Source: Micromonospora inaquosa (GTDB lineage: Bacteria > Actinomycetota > Actinomycetes > Mycobacteriales > Micromonosporaceae). Taken from it: a DNA stretch of 63,345 nt. How positions within the stretch are numbered: the first letter of the stretch is position 1; every line of letters begins with the position of its first letter. This document shows positions 16,866-26,769 of the stretch, piece after piece. The notes below the pieces were generated by a model. That model did no database searches. It was not told where the DNA came from and worked only from the letters and a program-made list of their open reading frames with translations. The position numbers and the translations under genes were made by a program. The stretch lies in the NCBI RefSeq assembly GCF_003857055.1, contig NZ_QGSZ01000274.1, positions 1 to 63,345 of the forward strand. The letters run 5' to 3'.

Positions 16866-18217
16866 TCCTCTGTCGCGATGAACACGTTCTTGACGTCCGT
16901 GAAGGAGTGCAACGCGTCCGGGCCCAGCTCACGGCCGAGGCCGGAGCGTTTCATCCCACCGAACGGGGTCCAGTAACGCACCGAGGAGTGCGAGTTGACG
17001 CTCAGGTTGCCCGAGTCGACGGCACGGGCCAGGCGCAGGGCCCGACCGACGTCGCGGGTCCAGATCGAGCCGGAGAGGCCGTACTCGGTGTCGTTGGCGA
17101 GCCGGACCGCGTCCGCCTCGTCGTCGAACGGGAGGACCGAGACGACCGGGCCGAAGATCTCCTCCCGCCAGTGCCGGTCGGCCGGCGAGTCGGCCAGCAG
17201 CACCGTGGGCGCGTGCCAGAACCCGGGGCCGTCGGGGCAGGAGCCGGTGAAGGCGACGGTCGCCCCGGTCAGGTAACCGGCGACCCGGTCCCGTTGGGCG
17301 GCGGAGATCAGCGGGCCCATCTCGGCGGTGTCGTGGGACGGGTCCTCGACCCGCACCGCGCGTACCGCTGGTTCGAGCAGTTCCAGGAACCTGTCGTACA
17401 CCGGCCGTTGGACCAGGATCCGCGACCGTGCGCAGCAGTCCTGGCCGGCGTTGTCGAAGACCGCGCCCGGCGCGGTCGCGGCGGCGCGTTCCAGGTCGGC
17501 GTCGGCGAACACGATGTTCGCGCTCTTGCCACCAAGCTCCAGGGTGAGTCGCTTCACCTGGGCGGCGCAGCCGGCCATGATCCGGGTGCCGACCTCGGTG
17601 GAGCCGGTGAAGCAGATCTTGCGGACCGCCGGGTGGGTGACGAACCGCTCGCCCACCACCGCGCCCTCGCCTGGGACGACGGTGAACACGTCGTCGGGCA
17701 GGCCCGCCTCGCGGGCCAGCTCGGCCAGGCGCAGCGCGGTGAGCGGGGTCAGCTCGGCGGGTTTGAGCACCACGGTGTTGCCGGCGGCGAGCGCCGGAAC
17801 GAACCCCCAGGCGGCGATCGGCATCGGGAAGTTCCACGGCACGATCACGCCGACCACGCCGAGTGGCTCGTGGAAGGTGACGTCCAGGCCACCGGCCACC
17901 GGGATCTGCCGCCCGGTCAGCCGCTCCGGGGCCCCGGCGTAGTAGTCCAGCACGTCGCGGACGTTGCCGGCCTCCCAGCGGGCGTTGCCGATGGTGTGCC
18001 CGGAGTTGCGCACCTCCAGCCCGGCCAATTCCTCCACGTGCGCGTCGACGACAGCGGCGAACCGCCGCAGCAACCGAGCCCGATCCCCCGCCCCAACGGC
18101 CCGCCACGTCTCGAAGGCCCGCGCGGCCCGGGAAATGGCCGCGTCCACCTCAACCACCGACGCCCCGGATACCTCCCGAAACCCCACCCCAGAAGCCGGA
18201 TCCACCAGCACTGTCAC
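16862..18217 (-). CDS. NAD(P)-dependent aldehyde dehydrogenase (PuuC-like)
   Basis: The protein has about 451 residues. It carries the catalytic Glu in LTLELGGKSANIVF, the nucleophile Cys in FDNAGQDCCARSRI, the CFTGSTEVG cofactor loop and the C-terminal SGSIWTRDVGRALR and PFGGMKRSGLGRE motifs. The GTG at 18217 is chosen because the frame upstream is not family-like; homologs start close to here. It is slightly shorter at the N-terminus than typical aldehyde dehydrogenases (about 480). In this operon it most likely oxidises gamma-glutamyl-aminoaldehydes. Confidence 0.9.
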   Translation of the reverse strand: MTVLVDPASGVGFREVSGASVVEVDAAISRAARAFETWRAVGAGDRARLLRRFAAVVDAHVEELAGLEVRNSGHTIGNARWEAGNVRDVLDYYAGAPERLTGRQIPVAGGLDVTFHEPLGVVGVIVPWNFPMPIAAWGFVPALAAGNTVVLKPAELTPLTALRLAELAREAGLPDDVFTVVPGEGAVVGERFVTHPAVRKICFTGSTEVGTRIMAGCAAQVKRLTLELGGKSANIVFADADLERAAATAPGAVFDNAGQDCCARSRILVQRPVYDRFLELLEPAVRAVRVEDPSHDTAEMGPLISAAQRDRVAGYLTGATVAFTGSCPDGPGFWHAPTVLLADSPADRHWREEIFGPVVSVLPFDDEADAVRLANDTEYGLSGSIWTRDVGRALRLARAVDSGNLSVNSHSSVRYWTPFGGMKRSGLGRELGPDALHSFTDVKNVFIATEE

Positions 18218-18234
18218 GCCCCTACCCCCACCCC

Positions 18235-18308
18235 TGCACGATCGTGCAGTTGTTGTCCCGACAGGAGCCGTCGACCACCACAGACCGCCGACACACAGTG
18301 CACGATCG
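18235..18308. repeat. Paired TGCACGATCG elements, one a perfect 14-bp palindrome
   Basis: The gap between the glutamine synthetase-like and aldehyde dehydrogenase genes contains TGCACGATCGTGCA (18235-18248), a perfect palindrome, and TGCACGATCG at 18299-18308. They could be operator half-sites for the operon or a small dispersed repeat. Nothing else is visible in this 110-bp gap. Confidence 0.45.
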
Positions 18309-18327
18309 CGGAGGATGGGAGCGGGGG

Positions 18328-19692
18328 TCAGAGGCGTTCGAAGCCACGGTTCAGCTCCCAGTCCGTCACCGCCGCGTCGTACGCCGCGATCTCCACTCTT
18401 GCCTGGTTGGCGTAGTGGGCCACCACCTCGTCGCCGAACGCCTCGCGGGCCACCTCGGAGTCTTCCCACAGCGCCAGGGCGTCACGGAGGGTGCCGGGGA
18501 CACGCTCGGCCTCCGGGTCGTCGTACGCATTGCCGGTGCACTCCTCGCCCAGCTCCAACTCCCGCTCGACGCCGTGCAGCGCGCCGGCGACCAGCCCGGC
18601 GATCGCCAGGTACGGGTTGACGTCGGCGCCGGGCACCCGGTTCTCCACCCGCATGCCCTGCCCGTGCCCCACGACCCGCAGCGCGCAGGTGCGGTTGTCC
18701 ACCCCCCAGCGCAGCGCAGTCGGGGCGAACGATCCCGGCTGGTACCGCTTGTAGGAGTTGATGTTCGGGGCGAAGAGCAGACTGAACTCCCGCATGGTGG
18801 CGAGCAGCCCGGCGAGCACCCGCTGCCCGGTCTGCGACAGGTGCGCCGGCCCGTCGCCGAGCATCGCCGAGTCACCGTTGTGGTCACGCAACGAGAAGTG
18901 GATGTGGCAGGAGTTGCCCTCCCGCTCGTTCGGCTTGGCCATGAACGTGATCGCCATCCCCTCCTGGGCGGCGATCTCCTTGGCCCCGTTCTTGTAGATG
19001 ACGTGGTGGTCGGCGCAGGCGATCGCCTCGTCGTAGCGGAAGGCGATCTCGTGCTGGCCGAGGTTGCACTCACCCTTGGCGCTCTCCGGCGTGAGCCCGG
19101 CACCGGCCATCTCCGTGCGGATCCGGCGCAGCAGCGGCTCCACCCGGGCGGTGCCGAGCAACGAGTAGTCGACGTTGTACTGATTGGCCGGGGTGAGGTC
19201 GCGGTAGCCACGCCGCCAGGCGTCCTCGTACGAGTCGCGGAACAGCACGAACTCCAACTCGGTGCCGGCGTACGCGGTCAACCCGCGCTCGGCCAGCCGG
19301 GCCAGCTGCCGGCGCAGGATCTGCCGGGGCGAGGCGACCACGTCACCCGAGCCGTCCAGCCAGGTCAGGTCGGCCAGCAGAAGGGCAGAGCCGGGCTGCC
19401 ACGGCATCCGGCGCAGGGTGTCGAAGTCCGGCACCATCGCGAAGTCGCCGTAGCCGCGTTCCCAGCTCGACATCGCGTACCCGTCGACGGTGTTCATGTC
19501 CACGTCCACGGCGAGCAGGTAGTTGCACCCCTCGCTGCCGTGCTCGACGACCTGGTCGAGGAAGAAGGGCGCGTGAAACCGTTTGCCCTGTAGGCGGCCC
19601 TGCATGTCGACCAGGGCCAGCACCACGGTGTCGATCTCACCCTCGGCAACAGCGACCCGCAGTTGTTCCAGCGTGAACGGGGCTTTCGTCAT
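18328..19692 (-). CDS. Gamma-glutamylpolyamine/ethanolamide synthetase (glutamine synthetase-like, PuuA/GlnA3 type)
   Basis: The 454-residue protein is a type I glutamine synthetase homolog: TELEFVLF metal site, NEREGNSCHIHFSLRD nucleotide/metal loop, and CALRVVGHGQGMRVENRVPGA with the Arg and Glu of the active site. The Asp/Arg tuning and the gene neighbourhood point to the PuuA/GlnA3/GlnA4 group, which ligates glutamate to putrescine, longer polyamines or ethanolamine, rather than to ammonia. The ATG at 19692 removes eleven weak upstream residues. It is followed by aldehyde dehydrogenase, SDR and PuuD-like genes. Confidence 0.9.
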   Translation of the reverse strand: MTKAPFTLEQLRVAVAEGEIDTVVLALVDMQGRLQGKRFHAPFFLDQVVEHGSEGCNYLLAVDVDMNTVDGYAMSSWERGYGDFAMVPDFDTLRRMPWQPGSALLLADLTWLDGSGDVVASPRQILRRQLARLAERGLTAYAGTELEFVLFRDSYEDAWRRGYRDLTPANQYNVDYSLLGTARVEPLLRRIRTEMAGAGLTPESAKGECNLGQHEIAFRYDEAIACADHHVIYKNGAKEIAAQEGMAITFMAKPNEREGNSCHIHFSLRDHNGDSAMLGDGPAHLSQTGQRVLAGLLATMREFSLLFAPNINSYKRYQPGSFAPTALRWGVDNRTCALRVVGHGQGMRVENRVPGADVNPYLAIAGLVAGALHGVERELELGEECTGNAYDDPEAERVPGTLRDALALWEDSEVAREAFGDEVVAHYANQARVEIAAYDAAVTDWELNRGFERL

Positions 19693-19851
19693 TCGCGGGC
19701 CTCCATCACCAAGGTCTACTGGCAAACCGGACCACCGTCAATGCCCCGACCCGCCGGGGCGCGAAACCGGGGAGTACGCCCGCGCCGGTGGCTTGAACTC
19801 TCGCCGGACGGAACCTGGACGAGTTCGGGATCTCTCCTCGACGGTCACCGA

Positions 19852-21405
19852 TCACTCACGACGTTCGTCGACAGTGCGGACCGGGCCGGTGAACCATTTG
19901 CGGGCCGAGGCGTACCACCAGACGGCGACGACCAGCAGCACCCCGCCCACGGCCAGCGGCGCGTAGTTCACCGCCGACCAGGTGAATTCGTCATTGCCGG
20001 GCACCCCGGACGGCACGATCGGCAGCACGAAGTAGACGGCGATGATCGCGATCTCGATCACCGCGATCCAGCCGAGCAGCTTGTACTTGCGGCCGAGCGT
20101 CCACGGCCCGGGGACGAACCGGTCGCCCATCCGCAGTCGGAGCGCGATCGGGATGAGGAACGACAGGTAGAGCCCGAGCACCGCCACCGAGACCACCGCG
20201 TAGAAGGCGATCGGGATGCCGGCGGAGCTCTCGTAGAGCGCCGGCAGGGTCAGCACCAGCCCGGCCAGGGTGGCGCCGATGATGGCGTTGACCGGGGTGC
20301 CGTTGCGGTCGACGGTCGACCAGAGCCGCCAACCGGGCACCGCCCGGTCCCGGCTGAACGCGTACGCCATGCGGCTCATCGAGGTCACGCAACTCATGCC
20401 GCAGAAGAACTGGCCGATGGTGGAGATGATGATGACGATCTTGAAGAAGACCGGGGTCAGTGCCGACTCGAAGATGGCTCCGGAGAAGCCGCCAGCGGCA
20501 TTGACCGCCTCGACGTCGGTGGCCGCGAAGAGAAACGCCAGCAGCAGGATCCAGCCACCGACCGCCGAGTAGAAGATCGACTGCCAGAGTCCGCGGGCCG
20601 CGGCCTGCGAGGCGCCCCGGGTCTCCTCGGACACGTGCGCGCAGGCGTCGAAGCCGGTGATCGTGTACTGGGTCAGCAGGAAACCCAGCGGAAGCACGTA
20701 GAACCAGAACGTCAGCCCGCCGATGTCCCCGTCACCGAAGCCGGAGTTGTTGAACCGCTCGGTGAACACGAACTGGAAGCTCTGGTGGTTGTCCGGCACG
20801 AAGACCAGGATGGCCACCACGACGGCCGCGCCGGCCACGTGCCACCAGACCGAGACGTTCTGGAGTACGTCGATGATCCGGTGCCCGAAGATGTTGATCA
20901 GCCCGTGCAACACCAGGATGATCACGAAGAGGATGAACGCCTGCCGCAGCGTCCCGGCCCAGCCGTCGAAGAGCGCCGACAGGGTGAGGTTGAGGAACGT
21001 CGCACAGCCGTAGTCGACCGAGGCGGTGACCGCGACCAGACCGATCAGGTTCAGCCAGCCGGTGAACCAGCCGTGCACCGGACGGCCCATTGTCGCCGCC
21101 CACCAGTAGATCCCACCCGCGGTCGGGTACGCCGACACCAGCTCCGCCATGCAGAAGCCGATGATCAGGATGAACAGTGAGATCAGCGGCCAGCCCCAGG
21201 AGATGGCGACCGGTCCGCCGTTGTTCCACGCCTGACCGAAGGTGGTGAAGCAACCGGCCAGGATCGAGATGATCGAGAAGGAGATGGCGAAGTTGGAGAA
21301 GCCACTCCACTTGCGGCGTAGCTCCTGTTTGTAGCCGAGTTCAGCGAGCCGCCGGGCGTCGTCGTCCATCGGTTGCTCGGCGGTCGGCACGGGCGTCGTG
21401 GCCAC
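19852..21405 (-). CDS. APC-superfamily amino acid/polyamine permease
   Basis: The 517-residue protein starts VATTPVPTAEQPMDDD (GTG 21405 behind GGGAGG) and has about 12 transmembrane helices, beginning at NFAISFSIISILAGCFTTFGQ. The segment MAELVSAYPTAGGIYWWAA is a hallmark of the amino acid/choline/GABA permease group. It is the first gene of the minus-strand Puu-like operon, so it probably imports the polyamine, GABA or ethanolamine that the following enzymes degrade. A gap of 159 bp separates it from the synthetase. Confidence 0.9.
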   Translation of the reverse strand: MATTPVPTAEQPMDDDARRLAELGYKQELRRKWSGFSNFAISFSIISILAGCFTTFGQAWNNGGPVAISWGWPLISLFILIIGFCMAELVSAYPTAGGIYWWAATMGRPVHGWFTGWLNLIGLVAVTASVDYGCATFLNLTLSALFDGWAGTLRQAFILFVIILVLHGLINIFGHRIIDVLQNVSVWWHVAGAAVVVAILVFVPDNHQSFQFVFTERFNNSGFGDGDIGGLTFWFYVLPLGFLLTQYTITGFDACAHVSEETRGASQAAARGLWQSIFYSAVGGWILLLAFLFAATDVEAVNAAGGFSGAIFESALTPVFFKIVIIISTIGQFFCGMSCVTSMSRMAYAFSRDRAVPGWRLWSTVDRNGTPVNAIIGATLAGLVLTLPALYESSAGIPIAFYAVVSVAVLGLYLSFLIPIALRLRMGDRFVPGPWTLGRKYKLLGWIAVIEIAIIAVYFVLPIVPSGVPGNDEFTWSAVNYAPLAVGGVLLVVAVWWYASARKWFTGPVRTVDERRE

Positions 21406-21682
21406 TGCACACCTCCCTGAGGTGGTTCCGCGTGCGAGTGGGCAAAGTGTCGACCCGGACGATCAAGGCGGTCAATACGTAGTCGGTGGGAATCTCACCG
21501 CCACCGGGCTAATTGCGTTGCCGTCCGGCCGCCCCGGCCCGCATCCTGAACCGGTGACCAGGCCCGATCAGGGCCGACCCGCCGGGCACTCGGACCGCCC
21601 GGCCCACGGCGCGGGGCACGCCTCTCTCTCACGTACGAGCATTCCGCCGTACCCAAAAGTGCCCCGCGCCCCCTCTCCCCTC

Positions 21683-21740
21683 GTGATCAAGAGGTTTGCG
21701 TCAAACGAGGCCCGGAATCTGACGCAAACCTCTTGATCAC
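21683..21740. terminator. Long perfect inverted repeat, probable terminator
   Basis: Arms of 21 bp (21683-21703 and 21720-21740, beginning GTGATCAAGAGG) are perfectly complementary around a 16-bp loop. The repeat lies downstream of the DUF456 gene and upstream of the permease gene, both on the minus strand. No U-tract follows, so it may act as a GC-type terminator or mRNA stabiliser. The remaining 21406-21682 sequence contains the permease promoter region but no gene that I can support. Confidence 0.6.
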
Positions 21741-21762
21741 CGCCGGGAAAGGAGGCTGGGGG

Positions 21763-22263
21763 TCAGGTTAGGAGGAGGCCGGCTACCCAGAGGGCGGCGA
21801 TCAGGAGGCCGGCCAGGAACTCCACGAGCATCGACAGGCCGGCGGCCTTCAGGGCCTGCACCGTGGACGGCCAGGCGAGCTGGTTGCTGCCCAGCCGCAG
21901 CCGCTCCGCCGCCCACACCCCGGCCACGAAGCCGAGCACCAGGCCGACGACCGGCACCACGAAGAACCCGATGATGCCGAGCACCCCACCGGCGAGCAGC
22001 GTGGACGTCGGCACACCGGTGCGCTTCAGGTTCCGGCCGGGCCACGCGTACTTGATCACGGCGCCACTCGCGGCGACCAGGGTGACGGCGGCGAACACCG
22101 CCCAGCCACCCAGGCCGGCACCGCCGAACACGGCCCAGAGCAGCACGCCACCCCAGCACAGCGGCAGCGCCGGCAGACCGGGCACCACCACGCCGGCCAA
22201 CCCGGCCAGGATGGCCAGCCCGGCCACCACGGTCACCACCGTCTGCGAGTCCGTCAGGTCCAC
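21763..22263 (-). CDS. DUF456 family membrane protein
   Basis: The 166-residue protein is almost entirely hydrophobic, with about four to five membrane segments including VVTVVAGLAILAGLAGVVVP and GVLGIIGFFVVPVVGLVLG. The VVPGLPALPLCWGGVLLW segment is typical of DUF456. The function is unknown. The GTG at 22263 is preferred because a GGAGG site precedes it by a normal distance; the ATG seven codons upstream lacks one. Confidence 0.82.
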   Translation of the reverse strand: MDLTDSQTVVTVVAGLAILAGLAGVVVPGLPALPLCWGGVLLWAVFGGAGLGGWAVFAAVTLVAASGAVIKYAWPGRNLKRTGVPTSTLLAGGVLGIIGFFVVPVVGLVLGFVAGVWAAERLRLGSNQLAWPSTVQALKAAGLSMLVEFLAGLLIAALWVAGLLLT

Positions 22264-22309
22264 GCCGCCACCCTCCACCGCCACCGTCCAGACCGGACCG
22301 GCACCCCGC

Positions 22310-24529
22310 TCACGCCGGCACTCCGCCGCCGCGCAGCCGGGCGGTGATCACGTCGGCCGGGGCCGGGGCGCCGAAATACCGGCCCTGCCCGGTGTCGCAG
22401 CGCAGCGCCCGCAGCCGTTCGGCCTGCACGCCGGTCTCCACCGCCTCGGCCGTGACCCACAGCTCCAGGGCGTGCGCCAGCCGGACCAACGCGTCGACGA
22501 TCCGTTCGTCGCGGTGGTCGGCCGCCACGTCGGTCCCGTCCGCGCGGATGCCCTCGACGAACGGCCCGGCGAGTTTCAGGCAGTGGATCGGCAACCGGCG
22601 CAGGTACGCCAGGTTGGAGTACCCGGTGCCGAAGTCGTCCACGGCCAGCCGGACGCCGAGCGCGGCGAGCCGGTGCAGGCTGCGCAGGGGTTCACCGGCG
22701 CTGCCCATCACCGCGCTCTCGGTCAGCTCCAGTTGGAGCAACTCCGCGGGCAACCCGCTGGTGCGCAGCGCGTCGGCCACGGTGTCCACGATGGCCGGTT
22801 CGTCGGCCTGCCGCGCGGCCAGGTTGACGCTGACCACCAGCTTGGCGTGCGGGAACTCCCGCCACCACCGTTCGGCGTCCGCGCAGGCCTGCCGCAGCAC
22901 CCACTCGCCGAGCCGGACGATCAGGCCGGTCTCCTCGGCCAGGCCGATGAACCGGTCCGGCCCGATCAGGCCCAGCTCCGGGTGCTCCCAGCGGACCAGC
23001 GCCTCCACCGCGAGCATGGTGCCCTCCAGCAGCGACACGATCGGCTGGTAGTGCAGCACGAACTCGCCCCGGTCCAGTGCGGCGGGCAACCCGGCGACCA
23101 GCGCCGAGCGGGCGATGTCGCGGGCGCCGCGCTCGGGGTCGTAGACCGCCCACCGGCCCCGGCCCGCCGCCTTGGCCCAGTAGAGCGTGGTGTCCGCGGC
23201 CTTCATCAGCTCCGACGCGGTGGTCTCCGAGGCGGGGCACTGCACGATGCCCACACTGGCCGATACGGCCAACTGGTGCTCACCGACGTGCACCGGGGCG
23301 GCGACGGCGGCCAGCGCGGCCTCCGCGACGGCGACCGGGTCATCGGTGTCGTCTCCCCCGTCGACGAGGATCACGAACTCGTCGCCCCCCATCCGGGCGA
23401 CCAGGTGGCCGTGGTCGGCCACGCACGCGGCCAGCCTCCGGCCGATCATCACCAGCAGCCGGTCGCCCAGGTCGTGGCCGAGACTGTCGTTGATCGCCTT
23501 GAAGCCGTCCAGGTCGAGGAAGCACACCCCGACCCGCTGCCCGACGTCCGCGGTGTCGAGCACCCGCCCCAAGGTCTCGAAGAAGAGCGTCCGGTTGGGC
23601 AGCCCGGTCAGCGGGTCGTGCAGCGCCTGGAAGCGCAGCCGCTGCTGGAGTTGGTACCGCTCGGTGATGTCCTCCATCATCGCGACGGTGAATCGCGGCC
23701 GGCCCTCGTGGCGGATCAGCGAGACAGCCAGATCCGTCCAGACCACGCTGCCGTCCTTGCGGTAGTAGCGCTTCTCCACCCGGGCCGCGTCGTGCTTGCC
23801 CTCGACCAACTCCTGGTAGAGCTCCCACATCCCGGCGGCGTCGTCGGCGTGGAACAGCGCCGCCACGTTGATCTCGCGCAATTCCTCGATCGAGTAGCCG
23901 AGCATGTCCGCGAACGCCTGGTTGACGTCGATGATCCGGCCGTCCACGCCGGCGATCCCGATCCCGATCGCGGCGCCGGTGAACACCGCCCGGAACCGGG
24001 CCTCGCTCTCGCGCAGCGCCTGCTCGACCTCGTCACGTGCCTGCCAGGCCGACCGGGCGATCCGCTCCTGCTGGCTGAAGGTGCGGTCGCGCAGCGCACG
24101 GGCGAACCCGGCGGCCAGCCCGCCCTGCAACGCCGCGATCCGGTCGGCGAGGTCGGCCGGCCGGTCACCGTCGCACAGCACCCGCCGCCCGAAGGTCGCA
24201 CCGAGCGCGTGCAGCGTCCACTCCAGGGCCTGCGGCTCGGTGAGGTGCGCCTCCACCAGGGCCCGCCCGACCTCCTCGGCCGGGCGCGCGCTGAACGGCT
24301 CCGCCCGTACCGCCTGGGCCAGCCGGATCGTCTGCACCAGCAGCAGCCGCTCGGTCTCGGCCAGGCTGAGCGGCACGAAACCGAGACGGCGCACCGCGCG
24401 GGCCCAGTCGGCGGCGTACCCCTGGGTTTCGGCCCGGCGAACATCCACCCCGCCGGGGTTCCGGCGGGCACCGATCCCGCCGGGGTCCCGGCCGGCATCG
24501 ACCCCGGCGGGGTCCGGGACGGCGGCCAC
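22310..24529 (-). CDS. PAS-GGDEF-EAL cyclic-di-GMP signalling protein
   Basis: The 739-residue protein has an uncharacterised N-terminal region, PAS (from ESEARFRAVFTGAA near residue 176), GGDEF (intact ARMGGDEFVIL near 381) and EAL (AVEALVRWEHP near 510, ELTES, VDDFGTGYSNLAYL, AEAVET). It could both make and degrade c-di-GMP. The usual KIDRSFV of EAL domains reads KLAGPFV here, so phosphodiesterase activity is uncertain. The first 35 residues contain three 9-residue repeats (DPAGVDAGR-like) encoded by imperfect tandem DNA repeats, so the true start may be later. It follows the methyltransferase by five bases. Confidence 0.9.
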   Translation of the reverse strand: MAAVPDPAGVDAGRDPGGIGARRNPGGVDVRRAETQGYAADWARAVRRLGFVPLSLAETERLLLVQTIRLAQAVRAEPFSARPAEEVGRALVEAHLTEPQALEWTLHALGATFGRRVLCDGDRPADLADRIAALQGGLAAGFARALRDRTFSQQERIARSAWQARDEVEQALRESEARFRAVFTGAAIGIGIAGVDGRIIDVNQAFADMLGYSIEELREINVAALFHADDAAGMWELYQELVEGKHDAARVEKRYYRKDGSVVWTDLAVSLIRHEGRPRFTVAMMEDITERYQLQQRLRFQALHDPLTGLPNRTLFFETLGRVLDTADVGQRVGVCFLDLDGFKAINDSLGHDLGDRLLVMIGRRLAACVADHGHLVARMGGDEFVILVDGGDDTDDPVAVAEAALAAVAAPVHVGEHQLAVSASVGIVQCPASETTASELMKAADTTLYWAKAAGRGRWAVYDPERGARDIARSALVAGLPAALDRGEFVLHYQPIVSLLEGTMLAVEALVRWEHPELGLIGPDRFIGLAEETGLIVRLGEWVLRQACADAERWWREFPHAKLVVSVNLAARQADEPAIVDTVADALRTSGLPAELLQLELTESAVMGSAGEPLRSLHRLAALGVRLAVDDFGTGYSNLAYLRRLPIHCLKLAGPFVEGIRADGTDVAADHRDERIVDALVRLAHALELWVTAEAVETGVQAERLRALRCDTGQGRYFGAPAPADVITARLRGGGVPA

Positions 24530-24534
24530 TCCTA

Positions 24535-25347
24535 TCAGCCGGCGGGCTGGTCGTACCGGGCGACGCCCCCGAAGGCGCCGAACCGCTCCGGGTGCTCGTC
24601 CACGTCGGACGGTGAGTCGGGACGCCAGAGCGGCATGTGCACCACGCCCGGTTCCAGGACGGTCCAGTCGCCGAAGAAGCCGGTGACCTGTGCGCGGGAG
24701 CGCAGGGTGATCTCGGTGGCGGTGCGGGCGGAGAGGCGCTGGGCGTCCAGCATCTCCTGCGGCTGGTCCTCGAAGGTGGAGTGCGAGATGACCAGGAAGC
24801 TGCCCGGCGCGGCGACGTCCCGCAGGGCGGCCAGGATCGCCTCGGGACGGTCGGCGTCCGGGATGAAGTGCACCACCCCGGCCAGCAGGATGCCCATCGG
24901 TCGGCTGAAGTCGATCAGCCCGAGCTGTCGCGTCTCGGCGAGGATCCGCTCCGGCTCGCGCAGGTCGGCGTGGATGACCCCGGTCAGTTCGTTGCCGGCG
25001 AGCAGCTCCCGGCTGTGCGCGACGGCCACCGGGTCGATGTCGACGTACACCACGCGGGCCTTGGGGTTCACCCCCTGCGCCACCTCGTGCACGTTGCCCA
25101 CGGTGGGAATCCCGGAGCCGATGTCGAGAAATTGGTCGATGCCCGCATCGAGCAGCACCCGGACGGCCCGACGGAGAAACTCCCGGCCGGACCGCATGGT
25201 GGCGGCGAGATTCGGGGTCATGCTGGCGATCTGTTCGGCCAACTGCCGATCGATCTCGAAGTTGTGCGCCCCACCCAGAAAGTAGTCATACACCCGGGCC
25301 GCGCTCGGCCTGGTCAGATCGATCTCGGTCGGCAGTCCGTCCGGCAT
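24535..25347 (-). CDS. SAM-dependent methyltransferase, DUF574 family
   Basis: The 270-residue protein starts MPDGLPTEIDLTRPSAARVYD, the hallmark of DUF574, followed by YFLGGAHNFEIDR, the SAM motif QFLDIGSGIPTVGNVHEV and VVYVDIDPVAVAHS. Actinobacteria contain many copies of this family with largely unknown substrates. The ATG at 25347 matches the family start. It is immediately upstream of the GGDEF/EAL gene on the same strand, which suggests co-transcription but no clear common pathway. Confidence 0.9.
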   Translation of the reverse strand: MPDGLPTEIDLTRPSAARVYDYFLGGAHNFEIDRQLAEQIASMTPNLAATMRSGREFLRRAVRVLLDAGIDQFLDIGSGIPTVGNVHEVAQGVNPKARVVYVDIDPVAVAHSRELLAGNELTGVIHADLREPERILAETRQLGLIDFSRPMGILLAGVVHFIPDADRPEAILAALRDVAAPGSFLVISHSTFEDQPQEMLDAQRLSARTATEITLRSRAQVTGFFGDWTVLEPGVVHMPLWRPDSPSDVDEHPERFGAFGGVARYDQPAG

Positions 25348-25457
25348 CAGTGTGCTCCCCAGTTCATCGCCGCGGCGCGGGACGGCACCGGCGAATGGGC
25401 GTGCCACGGGCACGCGTGGGCACCGGCCGACCCGCGGGTCGTGTGGTGTGGACCACT

Positions 25458-26663
<1,206 letters not shown>

Positions 26664-26769
26664 CGCGAGTCCTTAGGGGGTGCAGACGGCGGGGGTGGGG
26701 CACGCCCACCGGGTCGCGAGGGCTGCCGGCCGCCAGGATATCCGCGCCGGCAGCGGATAGGTTGACGGC

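Noticed and set aside
21863..25285. A 1140-codon + strand ORF opposite the GGDEF/EAL and methyltransferase genes
   Set aside because: It is a long shadow frame, common in DNA of this GC content; the minus-strand frames encode complete, motif-bearing enzymes.
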